Below, piece by piece: positions 32,950 to 43,178 of a DNA stretch of 49,587 nucleotides. The stretch lies in contig NZ_JNKN01000014.1 in NCBI RefSeq assembly GCF_000702065.1, positions 1 through 49,587 on the forward strand, in the 5' to 3' direction. Both the position numbers and the translations under genes were made by a program. The stretch is from Kandleria vitulina DSM 20405 (GTDB lineage: Bacteria; Bacillota_I; Bacilli_A; Erysipelotrichales; Coprobacillaceae). Under the pieces are notes generated by a model that worked only from the letters and a program-made list of their open reading frames with translations, had not been told where the DNA came from and ran no database searches. The stretch's first letter is position 1; every line of letters starts with the position of its first letter.

Positions 32950-35049
32950 ATGGACAAATCAATACCTGATATGTATGGAAGTCTCGTTTTCAACGACACG
33001 GTAATGAAGAAAAGATTACCAAGTGACGTTTACAAGGCTTTACATAAAACGACTAAGTATGGTGCATCTTTAGATATAGATGTTGCCAATACAGTAGCGG
33101 CAGCTATGAAGAACTGGGCTATTGAAAATGGGGCAACTCATTATACTCATTGGTTCCAGCCAATGACTGGTGTTACTGCTGAAAAACACGACTCATTTGT
33201 ATCGCCAAGATCAAATGGAGAAATCATTATGGAATTCTCTGGAAAAGAACTTGTGAAAGGTGAACCTGACGCATCTTCATTCCCAAGTGGTGGTTTAAGA
33301 GCAACATTTGAAGCGAGAGGATATACTGCATGGGATCCATCTTCTCCAGCATTTATTAAAGATAAGTCTCTTTATATTCCAACAGCATTCTGCTCATATA
33401 GTGGAGAAGCTTTGGATAAGAAGACACCATTACTAAGAAGTATGGATGCCTTAAATGAACAGGCTGTAAAAGTGCTGCATTTATTAGGAAAGAAGGATGT
33501 AACACATATCGATACAACTATTGGTAGTGAACAGGAATACTTCCTTATTGATAAAGATCTTTACAAGAAAAGAAAGGATTTATTATTAACAGGAAGAACA
33601 TTGCTTGGTGCACCTGCTCCTAAAGGACAGGAAATGGAAGATCATTACTTTGGTGTGTTAAAACCAAAAGTAGCAGCATTTATGCATGATCTTGATGAAG
33701 AGTTATGGAAACTTGGCGTACCAGCTAAAACAAAACACAACGAAGTGGCTCCCGCTCAGCATGAGCTAGCACCTGTGTTTGAAACAGCTAATATCGCCTG
33801 TGATCATAACCAGTTGACTATGGAAATCATGAAGAAAGTAGCAGATAAGCATCACTTCGCTTGCTTGTTACATGAAAAACCATTTGAAGGTGTCAATGGT
33901 TCAGGTAAACATGATAACTGGTCAATTGTAACGAACACAAAACTTAACTTGTTAGATCCAGGAGACGATCCATATCACAACATCACATTCCTAGTGTTCT
34001 TAATGGCTACAATTGCCGCTGTAGATAACTATCAGGATTTATTAAGAGTGTCTGTTGCCTCTGCTGGTAACGATCATCGTCTTGGTGCCAACGAAGCACC
34101 ACCAGCAGTTGTCTCAATTTATGTAGGTGATGAACTTGCTAAAGTTCTACATTCTATCGATACAGAAACATTTGAAGGAACTACTGAAAAGACTGAAATG
34201 TCAATTGGTGCTACTGTTCTTCCAAACTTCGTAAAAGATACTACAGATAGAAACAGAACTTCTCCATTCGCATTTACTGGAAACAAATTCGAATTCAGAA
34301 TGCCAGGTTCAGCATTATCAGTAGCTGATCCAAATATCATCTTAAACACTGCTGTTGCTTCAACTCTTGAAGATATCTATGAAACATTAAAAGATGTTAA
34401 AGAAGAAGATATGGAAGCAGAAATCTATAAGTTATTAAAGAAAACATTAGATGAACATAAACGTATCTTATTCAACGGTAACGGTTATACAGATGCATGG
34501 ATTGAAGAAGCTGAAAAGAGAGGCTTATATAACTTAAAATCATTGCCTGATGCTGTACCTCAGCTAAAAGATCCAAAGAACGTAGATTTATTTACTAAAT
34601 ATCACATCTTCACAAAAGAAGAAATTGATTCACGTTATGAAATCTATCTAGAAAACTACGCAAAAACAATTCATATCGAAGCATTAACTATGATCGATAT
34701 GGTAAAACGTGATTTCACTCCTTCATTATTTAAATACATGAAAGGTGTAGAAAAAGAATTATTACAGAAAAAAGAATTATTAGGCGCAGTTCATGGATAT
34801 GAATTACGTGTATTAAAAGAATTAGATGCTTGTTCAGTTGCAATTGATGAAGCTTTAGAAAAACTTGAAGCTGATGTCATCAAGGCTGAAAACACTGATG
34901 ATTCATTAGAAAAAGCAAGATTATATCACGATGTTATATTAGAAGATATGAATCTATTAAGAACACCAGTGGATACTGCTGAATCTAAGATTCCAAGTGA
35001 AGCATTAAATTACCCAACATATGATGAATTACTATTCTCATTAAGATAA
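32950..35049 (+). CDS. glnN: glutamine synthetase type III
   Basis: 699 aa, the usual length for GSIII (about 700), far longer than GSI. ATP-dependent formation of glutamine from glutamate and ammonium, cytoplasmic dodecamer. Recognisable parts: THWFQPMTG, the catalytic-core strand IGSEQEYFLID (metal-binding Glu), NEVAPAQHELAPVF (metal ligands Glu/His), GSGKHDNWS, and DRNRTSPFAFTGNKFEFR. First gene of glnN-gltB-gltD (19- and 8-base gaps), so ammonium assimilation is in a single transcript. Strong promoter and SD. Confidence 0.96.
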   Translation: MDKSIPDMYGSLVFNDTVMKKRLPSDVYKALHKTTKYGASLDIDVANTVAAAMKNWAIENGATHYTHWFQPMTGVTAEKHDSFVSPRSNGEIIMEFSGKELVKGEPDASSFPSGGLRATFEARGYTAWDPSSPAFIKDKSLYIPTAFCSYSGEALDKKTPLLRSMDALNEQAVKVLHLLGKKDVTHIDTTIGSEQEYFLIDKDLYKKRKDLLLTGRTLLGAPAPKGQEMEDHYFGVLKPKVAAFMHDLDEELWKLGVPAKTKHNEVAPAQHELAPVFETANIACDHNQLTMEIMKKVADKHHFACLLHEKPFEGVNGSGKHDNWSIVTNTKLNLLDPGDDPYHNITFLVFLMATIAAVDNYQDLLRVSVASAGNDHRLGANEAPPAVVSIYVGDELAKVLHSIDTETFEGTTEKTEMSIGATVLPNFVKDTTDRNRTSPFAFTGNKFEFRMPGSALSVADPNIILNTAVASTLEDIYETLKDVKEEDMEAEIYKLLKKTLDEHKRILFNGNGYTDAWIEEAEKRGLYNLKSLPDAVPQLKDPKNVDLFTKYHIFTKEEIDSRYEIYLENYAKTIHIEALTMIDMVKRDFTPSLFKYMKGVEKELLQKKELLGAVHGYELRVLKELDACSVAIDEALEKLEADVIKAENTDDSLEKARLYHDVILEDMNLLRTPVDTAESKIPSEALNYPTYDELLFSLR

Positions 35050-35068
35050 ATAGAAAGGAATACGAGAG

Positions 35069-38000
35069 ATGAATAGAAAGTATACATTACAAGATCACGA
35101 TGCCTGTGGTATTGGTGCTATCGTCAACATTGATGGTAAAAAAGACTATCAAGTATTGGATGATGCCTTACACATTGTAGAAAAGCTCGAACACAGAGCA
35201 GGTAAAGATGCGAGCGGAAAAGTAGGAGATGGCGTTGGTATATTGCTTCAGATTTCGCATTCCTTCTTCAAAAAAGCATTAAAGAAATCAACAATCACAA
35301 TTAAAGATGAAAGAGACTACGGTATTGGTATGTTCTTCCTTCCAGAAGATTCATTAGAAAATACCTTTGCTAAACGTAGATTCGAAGTCATTGTAGAAAA
35401 GAATGGTCTAAAATTCTTAGGATGGAGAAAAGTTCCTGTTCATCCTGAAATTTTAGGTGATCTTGCCTTAAACTGCATGCCATCTATTGAACAGGCATTC
35501 ATTGAACGTCCTAGCGATGTAGAACGTGGTGTTGCATTTGATCGTTTGCTTTATGTTGTACGAAGAGAATTTGAACAATCATCTGAAAATACTTATATCT
35601 GTTCTTTATCATCAAGAACAATCGTTTACAAGGGAATGTTCCTTGTTACCCAGCTAAGAGCCTTCTATGATGATTTAAGAGATCCATCTTACACAAGTGC
35701 TATCGCTGTAGTACATTCACGTTTCTCTACTAACACTGTTCCATCTTGGGAACGTGCCCATCCATATCGTATGATTGCCCACAATGGGGAAATCAATACA
35801 ATCAGAGGTAACGCTGATAGAATGTTAGCGAGAGAAGAAACTATGAGTTCTTCTTATCTTACTGAAGATATGGATAAGATTCTTCCAGTTATCCATAAGA
35901 CAGGTTCCGATTCTGCCATGTTGGATAACACATTAGAATTCTTATATATGAATGGCATGGACTTGCCATTAGCAATGATGACACTTATTCCAGAACCATG
36001 GAAACATAATAGATTCATGTCATCTAAGAAGAGAGATTTCTATCATTACTATGCAACAATGATGGAAGCATGGGATGGACCAGCTGCTATCCTTTATACA
36101 GATGGTGATATCTTAGGAGCAACTCTTGACCGTAACGGACTTCGTCCATCACGTTATTATTTAACAGATGATCACAGATTAATTCTTGCATCAGAAGTTG
36201 GTGTATTAGACATTGATCCAAAACATATCATCAAGAAATCAAGACTTGAACCAGGTAAGATGTTACTTGTTGATACAATGAAAAAACGTATCATCTCTGA
36301 TGATGAATTAAAGACAGCTTATGCTACACGTAAACCTTATGGTGAATGGCTAGATCGTCATCTTCTTCATTTAGGAGATCTTAAGATTCCTAATCAGAAG
36401 GTGCCATCACATACACAAAAAGAAAGAGATAAATTATATAAGGTCTTCGGTTGGGCTTATGAAGATGTCAAGAACGGCATTATCCCAATGGCTATGAATG
36501 GTAAAGAACCAACTGCTTCAATGGGACATGATATTCCATTAGCTATTCTTTCAAAGAAACATCAGCCATTGTTCTACTACTTCAAACAGCTCTTTGCACA
36601 GGTTACAAACCCACCAATTGACTCACTAAGAGAAAAGATTGTTACTGACACAACAGTCTATATCGGAAGTGATGGTAACCTTCTTCAGGAAAAGAGCGAC
36701 AACTGTCGTGTTCTTGAATTAAATAACCCAATCTTAACTGGTGTTGATCTATTAAAGATCAAGAAATTAAACCAGGAAGGTTTCAAGACTACAACTATTT
36801 CTTTACTTTACTATAAACACACTTCATTGAAGAAAGCTCTTGATGCATTAAATCTTAAGATTGATAAAGCCTACAATGAAGGCTTTAATATCATCATCTT
36901 AAGTGATAGAGGCATCGATGAAAACCATGTGGCTATTCCTTCATTATTAGCTGTATCTTCAGCAGAACAGCATTTAGTACGTACTAAGAAACGTACAGCT
37001 GTATCATTGATTCTTGAATCAGCAGAACCTAGAGATGTTCATCAGTTTGCAACATTATTAGGTTTCGGTGCTCGTGCTATTCATCCCTATTTAGCACATG
37101 AATGTATCGAAGAAGTAATCAAGCTTGGTACATTAGATAAAGATTACTATACTGCAGTTGCTGATTTTAATAATGCAATCTTAGGCGGTATCGTTAAAGT
37201 TATGGCTAAGATGGGTATTTCTACATTACAGTCATATCAGTCAGCACATATCTTTGAAGCAGTTGGCTTATCTCAAGAAGTCATCGATGAATACTTCACA
37301 GGTATCGTATCTAAAGTTGGCGGGATCCACTTAAAAGAAATCGAAGAAGATGTTGTTGAAAGACATGATCATGCCTTCGATCCAATGGGATTAGGTGTAG
37401 ATGCTTCACTTGATTCAATTGGTATGCATTCATTAAGAAGCGGTGACGATAAAGAAGATCATCTTTATACACCAGAAGCTATCACAACTTTACAGGAAGC
37501 TGTAAGAAATGGTGATTATAAGAAGTTCAAGGATTACACTAAGATGATTGATGATCCTGAACGTCCTCATACATTACGTTCTCAGCTTACATTCAAGAAA
37601 AATAGAAAACCTGTCCCAATTACAGAAGTAGAAAGTGCTAGTGAAATCGTTAAGAGATTTAAAACTGGTGCCATGAGTTATGGTTCACTTTCTAAAGAAG
37701 CGCATGAAACAATGGCTATTGCCATGAACAAGCTTCATGCAAAGAGCAACACTGGTGAAGGTGGAGAAGACGAAGATCGTTATGGAACACTTAGAAACAG
37801 TGCAATCAAACAGGTTGCATCAGGACGTTTCGGTGTTACTTCAGCTTACTTGAATAGTGCTTCTGAAATCCAGATCAAAATGGCTCAGGGTGCTAAGCCT
37901 GGTGAAGGTGGACACCTTCCAGGTAAGAAAGTTTATCCATGGGTTGCTAAGACAAGATGTTCAACTCCGGGTGTATCATTAATTTCACCACCACCACATC

Positions 38001-39574
38001 ATGATATTTACTCAATTGAAGATCTTGCACAGTTAATCTACGACTTAAAGAATGTCAATGAGAGAGCTAGAATCTCAGTTAAGCTTGTATCAGAAGCAGG
38101 TGTAGGAACTATCGCTTCTGGTGTTGCTAAAGCTGGTGCTCAGGTTATCCTTATCTCAGGTTACGATGGAGGTACTGGAGCTGCTCCAATCAGTTCTATC
38201 CACCATGCTGGTTTACCTTGGGAACAGGGTGTTGCGGAAGCACATAAGGCATTAGTAGAAAATGGCTTAAGAGATCATGTCATCGTTGAAACTGATGGTA
38301 AATTAATGAGTGGTCGTGACGTTGTGATCGCTGCATTATTAGGTGCAGAAGAATTCGGTTTCGCCACTACTGCATTAGTATCAATGGGATGTATGATGAT
38401 GAGAGTCTGCTCAAAAGATACATGTCCATTTGGGGTTGCGACTCAGAATGAAGAATTAAGAAAACGTTTCAAGGGTAAACCTGAACACGTTATGAACTTC
38501 ATGATGTTCATCGCAGAAGAAGTACGTGAAATCATGGCAGAATTAGGATTCAAGACTGTCGATGAAATGGTCGGTCATACTGATTTCTTAGAACCACGTT
38601 TCTCTAACGATGTAGCTGCTCAGATGAACTTTGAAGAATTATTGGATGATACATATGCATCATCTTCAATCAACCACTTCAATCCTAAATCTGCATACGA
38701 CTTCAAGCTTGAAACAACTGCAGATGAAAAAGTATTGATTCCAATGTTCAAGAACGCTGTTGAACGCAAGTCATCATTAACTATTGATGTAGACATTACA
38801 TCAACAGACCGTTCATTTGGTACTCATTTCGGTTCAGTGGTTGCTAATAAATACAAGAAATCATTACCAGAAGATTTCTATAAGATCAATGCCTACGGTG
38901 GAGCAGGTCAGTCACTTGGTGCCTTCTTGCCAAATGGTGTAACAATCAACTTACACGGTGATGCCAATGATGGCGTAGGTAAAGGATTATCAGGTGGTAA
39001 GATCGTTATCACACCTGATGAATCTTCAAGCTTTGAACCATCAGAAAACATCATTATCGGTAACGTTGCCTTATATGGTGCAACAAGCGGTAAAGCATAC
39101 TTTGAAGGGGTAGCTGGTGAACGTTTCTGTGTCAGAAACTCAGGTGCTATCGCTGTCAGCGAAGGATGCGGAGACCACGGTCTTGAATATATGACAGGTG
39201 GTAAAGCTGTTATCTTAGGTAATACAGGTAAGAACTTTGCAGCTGGTATGAGTGGCGGTATTGCTTATGTATTAGATCAAGATCATACACTTTACTTAAA
39301 ATTAAATAAAGATATGGTTACAATGTACGAAGTAACAGAAAAATATGATAAACAGGAATTACTTGATTTGATTAAGGACTACTATAAAGAAACAAATTCT
39401 CCAAAAGCAAAAGAAATTCTTGATCATTTCGATGACTATATTACTGACTTCAAGAAGATTGTGCCAAATGACTATGCCAAGGTCGTTAAATTAATTGGTC
39501 ATTTTGAAGAACAGGGTATTTCGCATGAAAATGCCTTAATGGAAGCTTACAAAAAAGTAAGCTTAGAAGGGTAG
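35069..39574 (+). CDS. gltB: glutamate synthase large subunit
   Basis: 1501 aa, standard length. Converts glutamine plus 2-oxoglutarate to two glutamates with GltD. The class II glutaminase domain begins at Cys13 after a 12-residue propeptide (DHDACGIG); then central, FMN-binding synthase (residues ~820-1200, e.g. GGTGAAPISSIHHAG) and the Fe-S cluster segment CSKDTCPFGVATQ. The C-terminal GXGXG-type beta-helix domain (~1240-1450, GGAGQSLGAFLPNG, GDANDGVGKGLSGG) is complete. SD GAAAGGAA. Second gene of the glnN operon. Confidence 0.97.
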   Translation: MNRKYTLQDHDACGIGAIVNIDGKKDYQVLDDALHIVEKLEHRAGKDASGKVGDGVGILLQISHSFFKKALKKSTITIKDERDYGIGMFFLPEDSLENTFAKRRFEVIVEKNGLKFLGWRKVPVHPEILGDLALNCMPSIEQAFIERPSDVERGVAFDRLLYVVRREFEQSSENTYICSLSSRTIVYKGMFLVTQLRAFYDDLRDPSYTSAIAVVHSRFSTNTVPSWERAHPYRMIAHNGEINTIRGNADRMLAREETMSSSYLTEDMDKILPVIHKTGSDSAMLDNTLEFLYMNGMDLPLAMMTLIPEPWKHNRFMSSKKRDFYHYYATMMEAWDGPAAILYTDGDILGATLDRNGLRPSRYYLTDDHRLILASEVGVLDIDPKHIIKKSRLEPGKMLLVDTMKKRIISDDELKTAYATRKPYGEWLDRHLLHLGDLKIPNQKVPSHTQKERDKLYKVFGWAYEDVKNGIIPMAMNGKEPTASMGHDIPLAILSKKHQPLFYYFKQLFAQVTNPPIDSLREKIVTDTTVYIGSDGNLLQEKSDNCRVLELNNPILTGVDLLKIKKLNQEGFKTTTISLLYYKHTSLKKALDALNLKIDKAYNEGFNIIILSDRGIDENHVAIPSLLAVSSAEQHLVRTKKRTAVSLILESAEPRDVHQFATLLGFGARAIHPYLAHECIEEVIKLGTLDKDYYTAVADFNNAILGGIVKVMAKMGISTLQSYQSAHIFEAVGLSQEVIDEYFTGIVSKVGGIHLKEIEEDVVERHDHAFDPMGLGVDASLDSIGMHSLRSGDDKEDHLYTPEAITTLQEAVRNGDYKKFKDYTKMIDDPERPHTLRSQLTFKKNRKPVPITEVESASEIVKRFKTGAMSYGSLSKEAHETMAIAMNKLHAKSNTGEGGEDEDRYGTLRNSAIKQVASGRFGVTSAYLNSASEIQIKMAQGAKPGEGGHLPGKKVYPWVAKTRCSTPGVSLISPPPHHDIYSIEDLAQLIYDLKNVNERARISVKLVSEAGVGTIASGVAKAGAQVILISGYDGGTGAAPISSIHHAGLPWEQGVAEAHKALVENGLRDHVIVETDGKLMSGRDVVIAALLGAEEFGFATTALVSMGCMMMRVCSKDTCPFGVATQNEELRKRFKGKPEHVMNFMMFIAEEVREIMAELGFKTVDEMVGHTDFLEPRFSNDVAAQMNFEELLDDTYASSSINHFNPKSAYDFKLETTADEKVLIPMFKNAVERKSSLTIDVDITSTDRSFGTHFGSVVANKYKKSLPEDFYKINAYGGAGQSLGAFLPNGVTINLHGDANDGVGKGLSGGKIVITPDESSSFEPSENIIIGNVALYGATSGKAYFEGVAGERFCVRNSGAIAVSEGCGDHGLEYMTGGKAVILGNTGKNFAAGMSGGIAYVLDQDHTLYLKLNKDMVTMYEVTEKYDKQELLDLIKDYYKETNSPKAKEILDHFDDYITDFKKIVPNDYAKVVKLIGHFEEQGISHENALMEAYKKVSLEG

Positions 39575-39582
39575 GTGTCAGT

Positions 39583-41034
39583 ATGGGAAAACCAACTGGT
39601 TTCTTAGAATACGAAAGATGTGCAAATCCTGAAAGGGATATTGATGAAAGAATCAAAGATTACTTTGAATTCCATTCAACTTTAAATAGTGAAGAAAGAA
39701 AGAACCAGGCGGCACGCTGTATGGACTGTGGGGTACCATATTGTCAGTCTGCCTTGTCAATAAAAAATAGAGTGGTCGGATGTCCATTACATAACCTCAT
39801 TCCAGAATGGAATGATGAAATCTATCATGGACATCTTGTCCATGCCTTATCTCGTCTGTTAAAGACAAACAATTTCCCAGAATTTACATCAAGAGTATGT
39901 CCTGCTCTATGTGAAAAAGCATGCTTAAACGGTGTTGATGGAGAAAGTGTCACTATTCATGATAACGAAAACTATATTATCGAATCAGCCTATGCAGCTG
40001 GGTTAATGAAACCAAGAATCCCTGCCAAGAGAAGCGGAAAGAAAGTCGCTGTGATCGGAAGTGGGCCTTCAGGTCTTGCCTGCGCTGATGAATTAAATCA
40101 TCGTGGACACAGTGTCGATGTCTATGAAAGAGAAGATCGTGTTGGGGGATTATTAATGTATGGTATTCCTAATATGAAACTTGATAAGTCTGTCATCGAC
40201 CGTCGTGTTAAGATCATGGAAGAAGAAGGCGTACATTTCATTACTTCAGCTAATGTTGGTAAAGATGTAAAGGTAAAAGCATTATTAGTTGATTATGATG
40301 CAGTCGTATTATGCGTAGGTGCAAAAGAACCACGTAAGCTTAAAGGTGTCTCTTTAAAGACAAAAGGTGTACATTACGCCGTAGACTATCTTACTGCCTC
40401 TACAAAGAACGTATTGGCTAAAAAAGATGACACAGAAGCAAAAGGTAAACATGTCGTTATCGTTGGTGGTGGGGATACAGGAAATGACTGTGTCGCTACA
40501 GCCATCCGTCAGCATGCCAAAAGCGTTGTACAGCTAGAAATGATGGGAGAACCACCACTAGAACGTACAGCAGATAATCCATGGCCAGAATGGCCAAATG
40601 TCAAGAAGACTGACTATGGGCAGAAAGAAGCAATTGCAGTCTTTGGACACGACCCTCGTGTCTATGAAACTACTGTTAAGGAAGTTATTGAAGAAAAAGG
40701 CGCAATCAAGAAAATCGTTACAGTACAGGTACGCTTTGAAGCAGGTAAGATTGTAGAAGTACCAGGCAGCGAAAAAACATTGGATTGTGATCTATTGATC
40801 ATTGCGGCTGGATTTGTCGGCATCAATGGCTATGTTTCAAAAGCTTTCAACTTAAATGTCACTAAACGTAATACAATTGACGCTAAAGATAACTATCAGT
40901 GCGGAGACACTAAAATCTTTGCGGCTGGAGATGGACGTCGTGGACAGTCTCTTGTCGTATGGGCAATTACAGAAGGTAGAGGCTGCGCTAAGAGCGTTGA
41001 TGACTATTTAATGGGTTATACTACAATGAGATAA
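39583..41034 (+). CDS. gltD: glutamate synthase small subunit
   Basis: 483 aa. The N-terminal Cys-rich region (CMDCGVPYC, VGCPLHNLIPEWND, CPALCEKACLNG) holds the 4Fe-4S clusters. FAD site GSGPSGLACADELNHRGH (~150-168) and NADPH site VGGGDTGNDCVATAIR follow, and near the C-terminus AAGDGRRGQSLVVWAI. It passes NADPH electrons to GltB. Eight bases separate it from gltB; a terminator follows, closing the operon. Confidence 0.97.
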   Translation: MGKPTGFLEYERCANPERDIDERIKDYFEFHSTLNSEERKNQAARCMDCGVPYCQSALSIKNRVVGCPLHNLIPEWNDEIYHGHLVHALSRLLKTNNFPEFTSRVCPALCEKACLNGVDGESVTIHDNENYIIESAYAAGLMKPRIPAKRSGKKVAVIGSGPSGLACADELNHRGHSVDVYEREDRVGGLLMYGIPNMKLDKSVIDRRVKIMEEEGVHFITSANVGKDVKVKALLVDYDAVVLCVGAKEPRKLKGVSLKTKGVHYAVDYLTASTKNVLAKKDDTEAKGKHVVIVGGGDTGNDCVATAIRQHAKSVVQLEMMGEPPLERTADNPWPEWPNVKKTDYGQKEAIAVFGHDPRVYETTVKEVIEEKGAIKKIVTVQVRFEAGKIVEVPGSEKTLDCDLLIIAAGFVGINGYVSKAFNLNVTKRNTIDAKDNYQCGDTKIFAAGDGRRGQSLVVWAITEGRGCAKSVDDYLMGYTTMR

Positions 41035-41041
41035 TTTTATT

Positions 41042-41073
41042 AAGCGAAGCATAATGCTTCGCTTTTTTTATTA
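41042..41073 (+). terminator. glnN-gltBD operon terminator
   Basis: Perfect hairpin AAGCGAAGC / GCTTCGCTT, loop ATAAT, then T7. Confidence 0.92.
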
Positions 41074-41207
41074 TAAGTGATAATTTTTTATTATATTACC
41101 AATAATATTTATTAAAATGATAAAAATTTATAATTAAAATATCCCCATTTTATCGGTAAAAATACAAATTATAATAGATAATTATTTATTGATATAATAA
41201 TTTATTA

Positions 41208-41235
41208 TTGCAAAGTGATAAAAAACTATTATAAT
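41208..41235 (+). promoter_or_regulatory. amt promoter
   Basis: TTGCAA (41208-41213), 16 bases, TATAAT (41230-41235). The spacer contains GTGATAA, the same half-site as in the palindrome upstream of glnN. Confidence 0.6.
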
Positions 41236-41266
41236 GTAGTCATACCAAGAGGGGGGGAAAGAAAAT

Positions 41267-42946
41267 ATGCTTAAAGAAATATTTGCGATTTGGTATTTGA
41301 TCGGTGCTGCATTGGTATTCTTCATGCAGGCTGGTTTCGCGATGGTAGAGGCAGGGTTCACTCGTGCGAAAAACGCGGGGAACATCATTATGAAAAACTT
41401 GATGGACTTCTGCTTAGGAACTGTCGCATTCTTATTTGTGGGGTATGCATTACTTTGTGGTAATGATGCCGGACATGGTTTAATTGGGTGGTTACCTATT
41501 TTAAAAGGTCCACTATTTGATTTTGCAAATACTGACTGGTCATTATTTGTATTCAACTTAGTGTTCTGTGCTACAGCTGCAACAATTGTTTCTGGAGCTA
41601 TGGCAGAAAGAACAAAATTCATTTCTTATTGTATTTACAGTTTCGTTATTAGTTTGGTTGTTTACCCAATCGAAGCGCATTGGGTATGGGGTCCAGATGG
41701 ATTCCTAACAGCATTAGGATTCCATGATTTTGCTGGTAGTGCAGTTATTCACTACGCTGGTGGTTTAACAGCTTTGATCGGTGCATCATTGCTTGGTCCT
41801 CGTATTGGAAAATTCAACAAAGACAAGACTCCAAATGGTATTCCTGGTCATAACTTAACAATTGGTGCATTAGGGGTATTCATTCTTTGGTTTGGATGGT
41901 ATGGATTCAACGGTGCCGCTGCTACAAATGGTCGTATGTTAGCGACAATCTTCTCAACTACAACTGTTGCTCCAGCAATTGCTACTGTAACAGTCATGAT
42001 CTTTACTTGGTTAAAGTATGGTAAACCAGATGTAGCTTTATCATTAAACGGTTCACTTGCTGGACTTGTTGCTATTACAGCTGGCTGTGATGTTGTTAAT
42101 GTCATGGGAGCATTCATCATTGGAATCCTTTCAGGATTCAACGTTTGCTTCTTTACTTGGTTCTTAGACTACAAATTACATATTGATGATCCAGTAGGTG
42201 CTGTACCAGTTCACTTTGCTAACGGTGCCTTAGGAACAATCTGTGTTGGATTATTTGGATGCAATACTGCTTCTAAAGTTGTTGGTCTCTTCTATGGAGG
42301 AGGTACAAGATTATTATTAGTTCAGATTCTTGGATTACTTGCTATTGGTGTATGGACAGCCATCACTATGACAATTACATTCGTTGCTATTAAAAAGACA
42401 ATTGGTTTACGTGTTACACCTGAAGAAGAAATCATTGGTCTTGATAAGTTAGAACATGGTCTAGAAAGTGCTTATGCTGGTTTTGCTTTTGAATCAGAAT
42501 TAAGTAATGGTGAAGTATACGATGAAAAAGATTATGCCCCTGTTAAATTAGATACTGTCCCAGTAACTGATTACTCTAAGAAAGATGGCAAGATCACAAA
42601 AGTTGTTATTGTTACTAAACCAGAACGTTTTGGTGCATTGAAAGATGAAATGAACAAGATCGGTGTTGCCGGCTTGACTGCTACACGAGTTTCTGGATGT
42701 GGTTTACAGAAAGGCTCAACTACATACTATCGTGGAGCTAAGGTAGATATGAAATTATTACCTAAACTTAAAGTTGAAGTTATCATTTCTAAGATCCCAA
42801 CAGAAACAGTTGTCAATGCGGCTAAGAAAGCTTTATACACTGGTGAAATGGGAGATGGAAAGATCTTCATCTACGATGTAGAAGATGTAGTTCGTATTTC
42901 ATCAAACACAACTGGTGTTGATGCATTAGATTACGATAAAGATTAA
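41267..42946 (+). CDS. amt: ammonium transporter fused to a PII (GlnK-like) domain
   Basis: 559 aa. Residues 1-~410 are an Amt/Rh channel with about 11 membrane helices; the twin-His pore is conserved (VIHYAGG and VPVHFANG), as is DFAGSAVIH. After a linker, residues ~440-555 form a full PII signal domain: ITKVVIVTKPERF, GVAGLTATRVSGCGLQKGS, T-loop YYRGAKVDMKLLPKLK, B-loop TGEMGDGKIFIYDVED with the C-loop end VVRISSNTTG. Normally GlnK is a separate protein that plugs Amt; here plug and channel are one chain. The Tyr that is uridylylated in proteobacterial PII (YRGAEY) is Val (GAKV). Own promoter and terminator. Confidence 0.95.
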   Translation: MLKEIFAIWYLIGAALVFFMQAGFAMVEAGFTRAKNAGNIIMKNLMDFCLGTVAFLFVGYALLCGNDAGHGLIGWLPILKGPLFDFANTDWSLFVFNLVFCATAATIVSGAMAERTKFISYCIYSFVISLVVYPIEAHWVWGPDGFLTALGFHDFAGSAVIHYAGGLTALIGASLLGPRIGKFNKDKTPNGIPGHNLTIGALGVFILWFGWYGFNGAAATNGRMLATIFSTTTVAPAIATVTVMIFTWLKYGKPDVALSLNGSLAGLVAITAGCDVVNVMGAFIIGILSGFNVCFFTWFLDYKLHIDDPVGAVPVHFANGALGTICVGLFGCNTASKVVGLFYGGGTRLLLVQILGLLAIGVWTAITMTITFVAIKKTIGLRVTPEEEIIGLDKLEHGLESAYAGFAFESELSNGEVYDEKDYAPVKLDTVPVTDYSKKDGKITKVVIVTKPERFGALKDEMNKIGVAGLTATRVSGCGLQKGSTTYYRGAKVDMKLLPKLKVEVIISKIPTETVVNAAKKALYTGEMGDGKIFIYDVEDVVRISSNTTGVDALDYDKD

Positions 42947-43013
42947 TAGCCATAAAAATTATATATCCGCAACAAAATATTCACACGCTTCATATAAATA
43001 TATTCTTCGTTTA

Positions 43014-43050
43014 AGTCCCAGGGTTATCCGCCCCTGGGACTATATTTTTT
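43014..43050 (+). terminator. intrinsic terminator after amt
   Basis: Hairpin GTCCCAGGG / CCCTGGGAC (loop TTATCCGCC) with T-rich tail. Confidence 0.9.
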
Positions 43051-43124
43051 GCCCTATTTATGGGTAATATTTCATTTCTACAATATAAAGAATTCTCATA
43101 TTGATAAAATACTTTTAAAAAGTC

Positions 43125-43154
43125 TTGTCGTGCATGTCTTTTACCCTATATAAT
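43125..43154 (+). promoter_or_regulatory. purF promoter
   Basis: TTGTCG (43125-43130), 18 bases, TATAAT (43149-43154). Lies 25 bases upstream of the chosen purF start. Confidence 0.55.
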
Positions 43155-43178
43155 GTATTCGTAAAACTGGGGGATATA

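Noticed and set aside
43125-43178. Longer purF N-terminus
   Set aside because: That start overlaps the -35 box; ATG 43179 gives the short propeptide expected before the catalytic Cys.
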